A DNA stretch of 64,000 nucleotides from Turbatrix aceti (GCA_963969345.1 OZ017770.1:1001246-1065245); one strand, 5' to 3'; numbered from the stretch's first letter, positions 12,233 through 25,448 are shown. Notes: generated by a model not told the origin, from the letters alone. Numbers and translations: made by a program.

Positions 12233-15200
12233 TCACGAGGGACAACAAATGTTACCGGCTTGACAGGTGTAACCGGTTTGGCATGAGTTCTGATAGCATG
12301 ATCCCCTTGGCGTACCGCCGTTTGTGCAGGTGGGGCAACAGTAATTACTTGATGAACACGTAAATCCAGTACGACATCCCTGAAAAGTACAATGACCTTG
12401 CAATTTAGAAATTCTGATTAATGTGCTTACACTTGAGCATGTGCCATTAGCCTGGCCATATTGGCATTCGCAGCAGTAGTTTGATGTTGTGCAAATTGTA
12501 TTTTGGTAGCAAGTTCCTCCTGTAAAGCAACTGGAAACCGCTGTTATGCCACCGCACGCGTCTGAAATCATCAATGTAAATACACTTTCGTTCTAAAAAA
12601 ACTAAAGTACTTACAAGCATATTCTTCTCCTGTTGTCTGACAGCACAATCCGTTGATACAAGTGTAGCTGGATGAACACTGACTCGCTGAACTACATGTA
12701 GATACAGCCGCCTGCCCATTGTAACAAATTCCGATGCTTGTCGACGTGGTCGCTGTCGTCGAATAAGTACAACAATAGCCATTTGAGCACACAGCGTTGT
12801 ATCCGTAGTAGTTGGTACAACTTGACGTGCTACTGCATGTTGATCCGAGGTAGGAACCGCCTGAACAAACTCCAGAGCCCCCCTGGACCGAGTAGGAAGA
12901 ACAACACATGCCGTTGAGACAGATAGTATCCGTACCCATGTATAGTTGACATGTCGATGTGTACTGACAGTACAATCCAACGAATTCTCCACCGTTAGAG
13001 CAATACGTGATTCCGGAAGAGTTGTTGGATGAAGAATTCAAAGAACAGCAAACACCATTCAAACATGTGCTGTAGCTACCGTATAGGGACTGACAGGTAT
13101 CGCACGATGAACAATATGAGCCCAAAAATGTTCCGCTGTTGCCACATTGTGTTGATCCAGAAGAGCTACTGCAGCACACGCCGTTGATGCACACTGCACT
13201 GGTTCCAAAGCTATTTTGACATGTTTGCGTTGAAGAACACGATATGCCTAGGTAAGATCCACCGTTTGAGCATGTGTTTGACGAAGACGTCGAGCAACAG
13301 TAGCCGTTGATGCAAGTCGCACTAGATCCGTACGTGTTTTGGCAAGTTGTGTACGTCGTACACGTAGCACCAAGGAATGAACCGCCATTGAGACACATGG
13401 ACGATGAAGATGCCGAACAACAATAGCCGTAGATGCACACTGCCGTGTTTCCATAGCTGTACTGACAAGTGTAGTTGTTCTGGCAAGTGCTACCCAAATA
13501 GGTGCCACCATTGCTGCATTGAGTTGAAGACGAGGAGGTCGAGCAACAGTAACCATTAATGCACGTCGCAGTTGTGCCATAGGAATTCTGGCAAGTGTAT
13601 GTGCTTGTGCAAGTGCTACCAAGATACGTTCCACCGTTAGTGCACTGGCTCGACGTTCCACTGGTGCAACAGTAGCCATTGATACAGTTTGTTGAAGTTC
13701 CGTATGCATTTTGGCATGTGTAATCGTACTGACAGGTGCTTCCTAGGTTGGTACCGCCGTTGGAACATTGAGTACTTGAAGATGAGCTTGAACAACAATA
13801 ACCATTTATACATGTTGCAGTTGTACCAAACGTGTTTTGGCAGGTATACGTGTATTGACAAGTAACTCCAAGGTACGTACCCCCATTAGTGCACTGCCCA
13901 GACGTAGAACTAGAGCAACAGTAGCCGTTAATGCATGTGGCAGTTGTTCCAAAGGCACTTTGACAGGTATACGTGTTCTGACAAACAAGGCCAAGATATG
14001 TGCCTCCGTTGCTACACTGGTTACTCGAAGACGACGTACTGCAGCAATATCCGTTAAGGCATGTTGCAGAGGTTCCATACGTGTACTGGCATGTGTAAGT
14101 GTTCGAACAAGTTCCACCCAGGTAAGTTCCGCCATTTGTGCAGTAATTTGATGTTGTGGAAGTGGTACAACAATACCCATTGATACAAGTTGCTGTTGTT
14201 CCATACGTGTTTTGACACGTGTAAGTGTTCGTGCATGTTGCGCCAAGATACGTGCCACCATTTGTGCAGTAATTTGATGTCGTCGACGTAGAACAACAGA
14301 AGCCATTAATGCACGCAGCCGAAGTTCCATAGGTGTTCTGACAGGTTAGATAGCTGGTACAAGTGGATCCTAGGTAAGTTCCGCCATTGGTACATTGCCC
14401 AGTCGATGCAGAACTTGAGCAGCAATATCCGTTAATGCACGTTGCTGTTGTACCATACGTATTTTGGCACGTGTAAGTATTCGTGCACGTTCCACCCAGG
14501 TAAGTCCCTCCGTTCGTGCAGTAGTTCGACGTCGTGGACGTGGAACAACAGTAACCATTAATGCAAGCTGCAGAAGTGCCGTAGGTATTCTGACATGTCA
14601 GATAACTAGTGCACGTTGAGCCTAGATATGAACCTCCATTCGTGCACTGACCAGTTGAAGCAGAGCTTGAGCAACAATAACCGTTGATGCACGTTGCAGT
14701 TGCTCCGTACATATTCTGACATGTGTAGGTGTTTGTGCATGTTCCACCCAAGTAAGTTCCCCCGTTGGTGCAGTAGTTTGACGTCGTCGACGTGGAACAG
14801 CAGAAAGCCATTAATGCAAACAGCCGAAGTGCCGTAGAGTATTCTGACATGTCAGATAGCTAGTACATGTTAAGCCTAGATAACTACCACCATTGGTACA
14901 CTGACCAGTTGAAGCAGAGCTTGGGCAGCAGTATCCGTTAATACACGTTGCAGTTGTTCCGTACGTGTTCTGACATGTGTAGGTGTTCGTGCACGTTCCA
15001 CCCAAGTAAGTCCCTCCGTTGGTGCAGTAGTTTGACGTAGTTGACGTGGAACAACAGTAACCATTAATGCAAACAGCCGAAGTGCCGTAGGTATTCTGAC
15101 ATGTCAGATAGCTAGTGCATGTTGAGCCTAGATATGAACCTCCATTCGTGCACTGACCAGTTGAAGTAGAACTTGAGCAGCAATAACCATTGATGCACGT

Positions 15201-17083
15201 TGCAGTTGTTCCATATGTATTTTGGCACGTATAGGTGTTCGTACACGTAAGTCCGAGATAGGTACCTCCATTTGTGCAGTAGTTGGATGTCGTGGATGTT
15301 GAACAACAATATCCATTGATACAAGCGGCGGAAGTGCCATATGTGTTCTGGCAAGTCAGGTAGTTAGTGCACGTAGAGCCGAGATAACTACCGCCGTTGG
15401 TACACTGTCCCGTTGACGTAGAACTTGAACAGCAATAGCCGTTGATGCACGTTGCAGTTGTTCCGTACATGTTCTGGCATGTGTAGGTGTTCGTGCACGT
15501 TCCACCCAGGTAAGTCCCTCCGTTGGTGCAGTAGTTCGACGTCGTGGACGTGGAACAACAGTAACCATTAATGCAAGCTGCAGAAGTGCCGTAGATATTC
15601 TGACATGTGGAATAATCTGTGCACGTGGTTCCAAGGTATGTACCTCCATTGGTGCACTGACCAGTTGAAGCAGAACTTGAGCAGCAATAGCCGTTGATGC
15701 ACGTTGCAGTTGTTCCATATGTATTTTGGCACGTATAGGTGTTCGTACACGTAAGTCCGAGATAGGTACCTCCGTTTGTGCAGTAGTTTGATGTCGTCGA
15801 CGTTGAGCAACAGTATCCGTTGATACAAGCTGCGGAAGTGCCATATGTGTTCTGGCAAGTCAGGTAGTTAGTGCACGTAGAGCCGAGATAACTACCGCCA
15901 TTGGTACACTGTCCAGTTGACGTGGAACTTGAGCAGCAGTATCCGTTGATGCACGTCGCTGTTGTTCCATATGTATTTTGGCACGTATACGTGTTCGTAC
16001 ATGTCAGTCCAAGATAGGTACCTCCGTTTGTACATTGACTTGTCGAAGTGCTTGTGGAGCAACAATAACCGTTTATGCATGTTGCCGAGGTACCAAATGA
16101 ATTCTGACATGTTGTAATGCTTGTACATGTTAATCCCAGATACGTGCCTCCATTTGTACACTGACTAGAAGTCGAAGATGTCGGAACGGTACAACAGTAA
16201 CCATTACTGCAAATTGTCGAGCTTCCATATGCGTTGGTACAAGTTGTTGTACTCGTGCATGTCGATCCCAGATACGTTCCTTGGTTCGCACATTGGCTTG
16301 ATGCTGCTCCTTGGGTGCAACAATATCCAAACAGGCAAATGCTATTTGTTCCGTATGAAGACTGACAAGTTGATGACGTTGAACAACTGAGGGATAAGAA
16401 CGTACCGCCATTTATGCATGTGGTCGACGAGCTCGTGCAGCAATAGCCGTTTGAGCAGATGACGTAGGTGCCAAAAGTTGTCTGACAATTGGTATTACTG
16501 CTGCATGTGATTCCCATGTAGTTACCGCCATTGGCACACTGAGTAGATGCTGCTACTACGGCAGATGTTTGCACCTGGGTACAGCAATAACCACTCAAAC
16601 AAATTGCGGTGCTTCCAAAAGATGATTGACAAGTTTGATTGTTGGAGCACGTTAGACCGAGGTAAGTACCCCCGTTGTAACACTGGCTGTAAGCGGTCGT
16701 CTGGTTCGAACAGCAGTATCCTGAAATTAGTTTTTACAAGATAAAACTTATGTGTAAGACAAACCATTGATACAAGAAGAACGATTGGTGTACAGATTTA
16801 TACACTGCTGATTGTTAGAACATGTAGATCCGTAATACACCCCTCCATTGGTGCAGACATTTGCCGTGCTAGTCGACGACGTACAGCAACCTCCTTGGAT
16901 GCAGACAACATTCTGACCAAAAGATTGTACACAGCTAGCATTTGTTGTGCATTGCAAGCCAACGTAAATACCGCCGTTTGAACAACTCGCACCGATTTGA
17001 TTTTGGGCTTGAGTGATGGTCTGCAGTTGACAAAACCAAAACAAAAGCAAGAACAATGACCACGATTTAGACGTTGTTATCAT
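12233..17083 (-). CDS. Giant secreted six-cysteine (CC-domain type) repeat protein, with a frame break
   Basis: Four exons, 17083-16765, 16720-12615, 12561-12431 and 12379-12233. The ATG at 17083 starts a signal peptide (SWSLFLLLFWFCQLQT, cleavage near QTITQA). About 34 tandem units of ~42 residues follow, each of the form CxNGGxYLGxxC, x5, C, x9, C, x4, CC, separated by Ser/Thr-rich linkers. Two C-terminal modules (SSNYCCPTC, GNICCPS) differ. The pattern resembles nematode CC/EB/lustrin-like cysteine modules of secreted or cuticle-associated proteins; the role is unknown. Between 14,811 and 14,840 one unit carries two 1-nt insertions relative to its sister units; removing both makes the exons sum to 4,701 nt (1,566 residues). 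As given, translation from the signal peptide stops near 14,811. This is either assembly error in a repeat or a real break. Codon use is even across the break. Confidence 0.85.
14146..16038 (-). repeat. Two-unit higher-order repeat inside the cysteine-repeat exon
   Basis: Fifteen consecutive 126-nt units alternate between two types. One reads QC...GS/TYLG..C.SYLTC..TSAAC...; the other reads YC...GTYLG..C.NTYTC..TTATC.... The period is therefore 252 nt (84 residues), with near-identity between copies two units apart and lower identity between neighbours. Flanking units on both sides are more diverged. This is the signature of recent unequal crossover or gene conversion of a dimeric unit. Confidence 0.85.
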
Positions 17084-18290
17084 CTGGTGGTTTTGGACGT
17101 CAAGATAAAATGTGAGTACTGCGTGAGAACAGGATGATGGAATTGACGAAATCTCTGCTTCGGTGAGGAAATAATACCCCACAGACAAAGCATCCGCGTC
17201 TCCCGTATGCGCACCTGTTTTCACGCCAATAATATCTCGTGCGCAAATAACCTTTCTGGCATGGAGAATGACTGTTTTATCCCATCCCTGTGTTCGTTCA
17301 TCACCAACAAAGAATAATTTTTTGCGATGCGTTTACATTTTTTTTGCTCACAGGAAATGTACATGTCAAAACAAACCTTTTTTTTCTACATGTTTTCTGA
17401 ACTTTTTGTTCAGCTGAAATATTTGTGCTTCTTTTGAAATATTTTTCTTTTGTTTGTTTCCCTATTTTGGTGCATGGATTAATGTCCCAGTGCTATAGAT
17501 CATACTGACATGCGTGTACCATAAACATTGCTTGCCGCTGTGCTGTGCCTGCTTTGGGTCCTGCAGTAGTGGCAAGCACATCTGTGTAGATAGATGGTCA
17601 CCGTTGTTTTTCATAACAGCATGACACCTCTCTTATTGCCTCCAAAAAATTAGTCAAGTGGAAGTAAGCTGTGCCATCCATCTTCGGCGATCAAGGTGTC
17701 AAGAAGGATACCGCTTTGTCCTCTCTCTCCCTTTCCCTCTCTTTTGGTTGCGCTTAATCGGTTACGACAACGATACCGAGGCTTAATTGAATGATGATCG
17801 ACGAGAGCGACGGCTTCAATCTACCGTTAAGTGCATCCATTGAGCCTGTGTTTTTTTACGATGACTTTATTTTGACTAGACAGCGCACCGGATCGGTGCC
17901 GAGATCATTTCAAGGAACGACACGTCCCACGAAACTCTTTTTTGAGAATTGGTGGAAAACAAGCAGAGGTTAATATTTAAGGGGTAGACAGTATTAGCAT
18001 AATAAAAAATGGTTTGATGATAAAAGGTACAAATTGTGAAAAAAGAATAAATCGCTGAGGATGGGAAGAACATCGAAACCGAAAGACATAGCAAATTTCT
18101 CTGCTTTGCGAATGAGCTAGTCATCAAGAGAAAATAAAAATAAAAGTTGTAGCACCTGAATGAAGACAAAGGCAAGAGAATATCATTGTCTGTTGGTTTG
18201 AGAGTAGTTTGCAATATTACAAAAAAAGTGTGAACGAATGAGTACGGTTGCATATAAAGGAATGTTGTGACTTAGAAGTTTGTCTGTAAA
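17084..18290. other. Intergenic between cysteine-repeat gene and zag-1
   Basis: About 1.2 kb holding the promoter of the minus-strand cysteine-repeat gene (from 17084 upward) and the 3'UTR of zag-1 (below 18291). The interval contains T-rich and CT-rich tracts (CCTCTCTCTCCCTTTCCCTCTC near 17715-17740). No gene is seen. Confidence 0.4.
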
Positions 18291-21200
18291 TCAAGCAGTA
18301 AGCGGAGGAGGCTTGCAATAAGCGTAACGGTGATTCAGGTGTTGCGAGTAACTTCCACTGTGGCTGAATCTTTTGAGACATTTGTTGCACTGAAAATAAA
18401 TTTGTTCACGATTGCATTTTTTTGCCAAATAAAAATCATACCTGGAATGGTTTGTCCCCGGTGTGAAGACGTTTATGCTCGGTAAGATGGTGCTTGTGCT
18501 TGAAAGCTTTTTCGCAAGTGTCACACTTGTACGGTCGCTGTCCTGTAATTACAACTATGAGTCCATATTCCTGAGAAGGATCGCGGGTGCCATCTTTTTT
18601 GTCTTGCTTTTTTCCGATGCGCCAAAAGGTGCAAAAAGACATGCGATTGCCATATTAGCATAATCCGGCTTAACCCAAACTTTGGCATTGTACCATAATT
18701 AGGCCAAAAGCCGGCTAGCGAGAGTAACCAGCCGACGAGGTCATCTCAGGCAGGCATCGTTCATTCATTAAGACGTCGCATGCAGGAGAAGACCGACGAA
18801 GGAAAAAAAGATGAAACAAAATGAAAGCACTTACCGCTATGCTCGTACTTGTGACGGGCAAGAGAGCTCTGTTTTCCAAACGTCTTTTCGCACTGGTCAC
18901 ACGCGTACACACCGTCTTCATCAAGCTTATGTGCTCGCCAGTTTTGGCGAACCTTCTTTTGCGAAGACGAGTCGATACTGACGGAGTCTGAGTCACTTCC
19001 GTTCTTTTCAAGCACACGTTGAAGTTCGGCAAGACCGCTACCAAGCATAGAGTACTGGGATAGGAAATTGGACGGAGAAGGCCAGATACCGGAGGTTTCA
19101 GAGTGACCAGCATCGCTGTGGGCTGATTCTGTGGTCGAATCCATGCATGAGAGCTGCGTAGGTGAAACGTGACCATTTTCTGAGGTCTTTTGCAACACGT
19201 TTTGAATGTTTGCGCACTCACGTTGTACAAATCCTGCAATTGAGAAAACAAACTCCGTTATTTGCATTTCACGTTATCAAGTTAAATCGTACCAATCAGA
19301 TTTGAGGTCGACCAGAAGGCTTCAGAATCATCTTCTTTGATTTCGACGGATCCGGGAGCAAGACTTCCCAGACCACTTGAATTGCTGGGTGGCCTCATTG
19401 ACAGATCGAGTACCGTTTCTTCGCTTTCGCTTTTAACCGTATCCTTGACCGGTGATGGTTTGTCCCTCGATTTGTCATTTCCCGAGCTTGATACCGTTGC
19501 AGAAGGCGATGTGGCCTGCAAAAGAGTACTTCATCATCATCATTTGCTATTGTTTTCTAATTAAGTGAAAGGTGTTCAAGTGTGTGAACGGAGGATAGGA
19601 AACAGAAGAATTACGATCGCGTGCAATTTCGCGGACGCCCCTACTTGACCCCAGTGTGTTCGAAATGATGATTACATTTAGGTTGCGACAATAGCCTAGC
19701 TGGCTGGTGCCATCGCTCATTGTCTCGGTGCGCCAACCGGCCCTAGTCCAATTACCGAGGTTGTCCAACATATACACCGTCGTAATTTGCCCCGTCATTG
19801 CAGGTGGCTTAGCGAGACCTGGGTATGATGAATGACCAGGTCAAACATGCTTCTAAGCTGTATATCTCCCCTCCCTGGGCGTCTTGTTACTCGACCAAGG
19901 AGGCAATTACGCAAAGTATAAATTTGCCGTAACACGTACCGGTCGGGTATGCAATAAATTGCGGGCAACGATCATTTTACTTCCAGCTTGCATGGATCGT
20001 ATTATTTTTTTGCATCAGAGTTGAATAAAAAATTAGCACAGAATGCGTATGTTCCCTCCCGTCGTTTAAGACGGTTCAGATGGACCCCTTTTTGTCACTA
20101 TGTCCTCTTTGTCCAATAAATCACCCCGCTAGCGAACTGGGAGAGATGCGCATTGACTATCCTGTCCGTGGGTGCCGTTCACTTCCGAGAGACTCCTGGA
20201 TAGTTACGCGTCAGTCAGGCATTTTGAAAAAATGCGCTTCTCCCCGTAATGCATCGTTTAAGGATGACTCAAAACAACCGCATCCAACAGAGAGACATAA
20301 AGCGACAGGAGCAGGTGGAAGCGTGTGCGTGCATTTCAATCAAGTGTCAATTTAATTTTTTTTGCATTTGATGGCAAGTGAGAAATCGTTTAAATAAAGG
20401 CAAAGCGATAAAACAACTATACCTCGGTGGATGCGAGGGCTCGAATGAGTTGAAGTGTAGCGCTGTCCACACCTGCCAGGGGTGATGATGCGGAGGTCGT
20501 TGTGGATGCCGTTTCGGCAGCACACGACTCTGGTGGTGTCAGGAGTGATTTTTGCACATCATTTTCCTTTTGACTCGATGAAAAAAGCTGTGATACACTG
20601 GTGTGGGTGTCTTTACTTGTTTTGTTATTGTTACGCCAGGCATTACGACTCAATCGATCCGAAATAGCACTCAGACGATTGCCACGACGTTCCTTGGCTC
20701 GCATGTTTTGAAACCACACCTGCAAGAAGCAAAAAGTAAAAACTTGTCATACAATTTAATGGATTCAAACATTTATGCTCTAACGTTTGCAAAAGATGCA
20801 TCTGATAAAAACTTTCATTAATCATGAACATCTTCCTCAAGTGAACGTCAGTACAAAGTTCTCTCAAAAAAAACACATTTTGACCTAAGGAGTTTTTTGT
20901 TTTTCTCTTTCCAGGCGGTAGGTAACATTTCTAAGATTGGTAAAAAATGTAATTGGCAAAAAGAGAGATCTGGATTTTATGAGTCCCCTGTGGATGTCAG
21001 GTGCAGTTTACGACTCTGTGCTACATTCTGTGATGCTTAGCATTTTGCCCGAATAATCAAGAGTCTTTCGTTTTGTTTACCACACTAATCGGATGTAACT
21101 AGCTTGCTTTTGGCTACGGTAAAAAAAAGTAGATCCAAAATATGAAACACAAGGTAAGCGTAAAAAAGAAAATATAGGTTTAAAAAAAGTAGCAAGCTGT

Positions 21201-24200
21201 ATAGTCTTAGACAAAAAAAGTCAAAAAAAAGCTGATATGCAATAAATCACCTGTACAACACGTTTTGTCACTCCGATTTGTAGAGCAAGAGCAGAAAGCT
21301 CGTACTTGGAGGGAAATGGATTACGCTTAAAATGAGATGTCAGGATACTCACTTGATCCTCGTTCAGGAACGATCGTGTTCGAAGGGGTTTAAAATCGCT
21401 GTTAGATGCTTCGCTTCTCATATCCACATCCATATGACTGTCACCATTTGAGCCGATGTCAATGGGCTCATCTGAATCAGAAGCAAGCATCGCATCATGG
21501 CTTTCACTTGCATTGAGCTGCTGTTGTTGGCCAAAAAGTGAAGAGGTGTCATGTTTAATACTTGGCTGAATTTCGTGCTTTATATCTTCGCTCAGGTTTT
21601 CCGCTTTGATGGATGACATATCTCCGGCGTTTGCGGCATTCAGTGATGCAATGGTATTTGTGATGAGCTGAGTATCGGCAGGGTTTGCGTTGCATAACAG
21701 CTATAAAATAAAAGCTTGCATTTATTTTGTTCTTTACCAACAAAAAAATAGATGTTTAATACTAACCTGATTAAGTTGTTGTTGAAGAAAAAACATGTTA
21801 AAGTGTGGCACCTGGAATTGGGGATTCTGTGAGATCATAGTGAAGTACAGCATGAGTTGATCAAAGTAGTTTGCATTTGAGGTAGTGCTGTTGTTGTTAT
21901 TGTTGCTTGCCGGAGAACTTCCATTCTGACTCAGCAATTGCTGGTGCTCCAAGGTACACTTTTTACTGCTCATGTGTGAGGAATATGAACCCGAATGTGA
22001 GAAGCGTTTGAAACAAAATCGACACTGAAAAGGTAGGGGTTGATTGTAGCCTTGCTCTGACTGGTGCATTTACACGCTTTTAGTCTTGCGAAAAAAAAGC
22101 CAGACAGCAATAGTATTTCCTTTTTTTGTGCCAATCCCTCCTCCTGCTAGCGAGACGATATAAGAGATAAAATTTGAGGTAAACTTAACAATCTGAGCGA
22201 GAAATGGTCGATTGACAAGACACATCAGGCCAGCCAAAAGTTGATTTACTCATTCGGTTTTCGGTGCCCAGCTGGCTTTAATTTTGTTTCCGTAGCCTCA
22301 CTGCACACGCTTTACTCATCCGAAGCGTTGTCTTTTTACCATCGTTGCGCTAATATTACTCGCCGTGTATTGCGGCAAGTCCGGTCCGCTCGACATCCCC
22401 CTTCTCCCTCCTGCAAACACAGACGGTGCCACTAATTTGGCAAAAGGAACAAGCGCATCAAGGTTTTCGGTCTTTGCTTCATCTTTTTTTCTTCTGGCTG
22501 TCTTTGTGAAAGGCAGAAAGAAAAAGAATGTGTCCCAGCGGTGTTCAAAGAGAAGCTATATCAGTGCCGTAAATTTTTGTCTTCATTGTTGCGCCCTGTG
22601 CTTGCGCACAAAGAAACACCAACGTGTGCAAAAAAGCAATCTTCTAGTATGCTCGTGCCTAACCCCGAGTTTTCTGGCATACGACTTTTCTTACTGTGTG
22701 TCAACCCTACACAGCGCATTTACTGGATTCATTTATGACCGGAAAAGCTCAGGAGAAGGTCTGCATTGCCAGAGGCTTTCCTCTTTACCGCTGGTAAGCC
22801 CCCATATGTGCAAATGTGGCACAGGAGCATCGGAAAGCACGACAGGCACATGAGTGCAAGTAAAAAGGAGGGTAAAGGGGGCGCAGCCGCTGCGAAAGAG
22901 ACAAAATAGGTTTACTCCTAATTGGATATTGGCCGGAATATGCAAAGGTCTTTGATTAACGAGTAAAACGGAAAAGGGGGAGAAGGAGAGCCCACTCTTG
23001 TCCTGTACTCATCTTCCCATGCCTGTCCAGATTTCGCAGAGGTGGCGTCATGTAACAGCGTACTGTGTGTCACTGCTTGCTGCCACCCAATAATGATGGT
23101 GGGTGTCACAGCGCCTGGGGGCTCAGGTTGCCTGGCTTTAGTCCTCCCGTTATGGCTTATAAAGCGCGTTTACCAGAAGCTAGGCGCTTATTCATTCGCC
23201 AGAAATAAACAAAAAATATAGGTCCGCAGGTGACGAGGCTGCCAATTGGACAGAAAGGCTGCAAAAGAGAACAAGGAGGTCCCGCGGGCGTCATGGCAAC
23301 ACCAATGGTTGAGCTCGGCAGTTGCGCCAAGAGGAACAAAGCACCTCTGACTACGATATAAAAAGGTGGCAAGTGCGTGAGGGTAAGAATTTGGTTGGAT
23401 CAACGGTGTTAAAAACACAGTTTGTTTAAATAACCGAATTCGATGACCATCTATCTCCTCACTCGTCACCGTCGTGTCTAATCCACGATTTTGACAGGTA
23501 TCCGGCTCCATCGAGCACAGCCGGGGGTCGCTGGACGTCTGCCGGTCACTTGAACCCACTTAAGTAAAATCGAAGACAATCATGTCAAGAGATTGTGAGT
23601 GAACAAGAGACACGGTTTGAAGTACAAATACAAGGAAAAATACATATCTCAAACTTATCCAAAAAAGGAAGTTAATTTCCAATGCAGCGTGATCAAATAA
23701 AAAGGGAAACGATTTATAAAAAAAGTAAACTATCATTTTTTCAATATAGTCATAAAAAAAACTAGGGATGCCCAAAATTTTGCTAGTTATATAGCTCTTG
23801 TACTACTAAAATTCCGGAAAGCCGTAGACACAGTTTACAAATTAGCGCAACTCTCAATTGCCTACGCTGACAGGAGAACAGTCATTTGATCCTCTTGGTT
23901 TTGCCCAAGAGTGAGGGAAGGTCATAAATCGTTGGCAATTGTAACCGTAACTTGATTGCATCAGAGAAAGCAGATTGTAGCAAATTACGCGCAGCGCCAT
24001 CTCGACCCATCGGTGCTGCCCGATCCTGACCCATGAGAGGTGCGAAAGGTGGCAAAATGGTTTATATCAAGTGGTGCACCCCCGGCTTTTCGCAATAATA
24101 TAAACAATTCTGTTTACAAAATCGGTGTGTTGATCGCAAGATGGGAATGATTACTACCGGAAATGTGATGTCGATTTACAACCACGGCTTGTATAACGAG

Positions 24201-25438
24201 ACAGTAAGGCATTAAACCGAGTTCCGACCAACCCATCGGGTACTATGCTTTTATTTTTCATCAAAGACGTCTTTTCAAAATTATTTATGCCTTGCTGTTG
24301 CCGATGGCAAAGTTTTTGTCCCTATGCTTTTCCATAAACAACCTCAGATGCTGCCTTCGCGCCGGTCCGTCCGTGTACGAAGCGCGCCGGTGAGCGTCGC
24401 TCCCTCGCTTTCCCCCCCCCCCGTATGCGCAGTGCACGCCGTTGCTTGCCACCGCCACCGCCACCGCTGCCGCAAGGTTTATGTTAGATTGGACCGCAGA
24501 CAGCTCCAGCAAGGAAACTGTTTACATCCGTTGATGCCGCTAGCCACCGTAAATGCGTGCCACCTACATGACAGCAGGCAAAAATGTGCACAACGTAAGA
24601 AAATTTTGTCGTTACGTTGTCGATGAAAATGAAGGAAAAAAGGCTGGCTTCAAGTGACGACACAACATGACCAGGAAAAAGAAAACGCCCCTCTGTAGCT
24701 ACAAGGTGTGCACGCGTCTTTGCTTTCAGCATTGGCACTCTATGCGGCTTAGCGCACCTCCAAAACAGCTACTGTAAATTGTCAAGCGCAACCAAAAAAA
24801 TCAAGTGTGTCTGACAATTGAAAAAAAATAGAACAGGTGTTGCGAAGCGAGTGATTCCCGACGTGATGAAGCCACTTGTGTCGGCTTTCGAGAAGATTAC
24901 CTACTAGCTCACGACAAAATGCCTTGTCGGTTCTCAAGTGGAGCAAAAGAAGGCGGCTGACAACTGGGCTGGATTTTGACCAAAATTCTCGGTGCGATTA
25001 TTCACACAATAAAGAAACACTCAGTCTCGTTTGCTTTTGGACCGATGGTAAAATTGCGAAAGCGCCGGACCATATACGTGAAGAATGTGGCAGAATTGAG
25101 GGATAAAAATGTAACATTGCCGAGCAAAGGAGGAAGACGGGACATCTTATTTTACAGAATAACTCAGGAGAATTGTAAAATAATCAAGATTAAAGCAAAA
25201 AAGATAGGATACTTACTTCAAATGGCTTTTCACCGGAATGAATACGAATATGCTCCTTGAGGTGATGCTTGAACTTGAAGGCTTTGTTGCATTCATCGCA
25301 CTTGAATTTTCGAGGATTCTGATCCGACGGTGACATGCCGTTGATCTTGCCACCAGGTGTAACATCGTTGTTGTTGAGTAGCGAAGCCAGACGACTATCA
25401 AGGGAATCTGAGGGATTCATATCCACGACCGCAGGCAT
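18291..25438 (-). CDS. zag-1: ZEB/ZAG-1 zinc-finger homeodomain transcription factor
   Basis: Eight coding exons: 25438-25217, 22024-21767, 21700-21251, 20719-20423, 19515-19293, 19233-18835, 18542-18442 and 18389-18291, giving 682 residues. An N-terminal cluster has two fingers ([20 protein letters not shown] at ~44-63, then [23 protein letters not shown]). A homeodomain spans ~266-322 ([17 protein letters not shown] ... [12 protein letters not shown]). A CtBP-type motif VLDLSM lies near 444. Three C-terminal fingers follow ([46 protein letters not shown]). This order is diagnostic of ZEB1/2, Drosophila zfh1 and C. elegans zag-1, repressors that bind E-box-like CACCTG and control neuronal differentiation. 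The first intron is 3.2 kb, unlike the 50-1,000 nt introns elsewhere. A T-rich acceptor sits 8 nt upstream of the ATG, so the 5' end is trans-spliced or there is a distant non-coding exon. Confidence 0.95.
22025..25216 (-). other. 3.2 kb first intron of zag-1
   Basis: This intron is more than ten times longer than the typical intron here, and its composition is less AT-rich than other non-coding DNA in places (GC-rich patch near 24,350-24,480 with a C9 run). No exon-like frame is seen. Near its 3' end, at 22069, lies an ATG in frame with exon 2 that reads through the acceptor (LPFQ replacing KPFE). This allows a form without the first zinc finger if transcription starts inside the intron. It is likely to hold enhancers. 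Confidence 0.45.
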
Positions 25439-25448
25439 CGCGTCTTCT

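Noticed and set aside
12447..16767. Many long out-of-frame open frames over the cysteine-repeat gene
   Set aside because: They are shadows of a 126-nt repeat, which keeps alternative frames open in every copy.
22241..22853. Overlapping plus-strand frames of up to 162 codons inside the zag-1 intron
   Set aside because: There is no domain, no consistent codon pattern and no splice structure. The frames follow a GC-richer patch.
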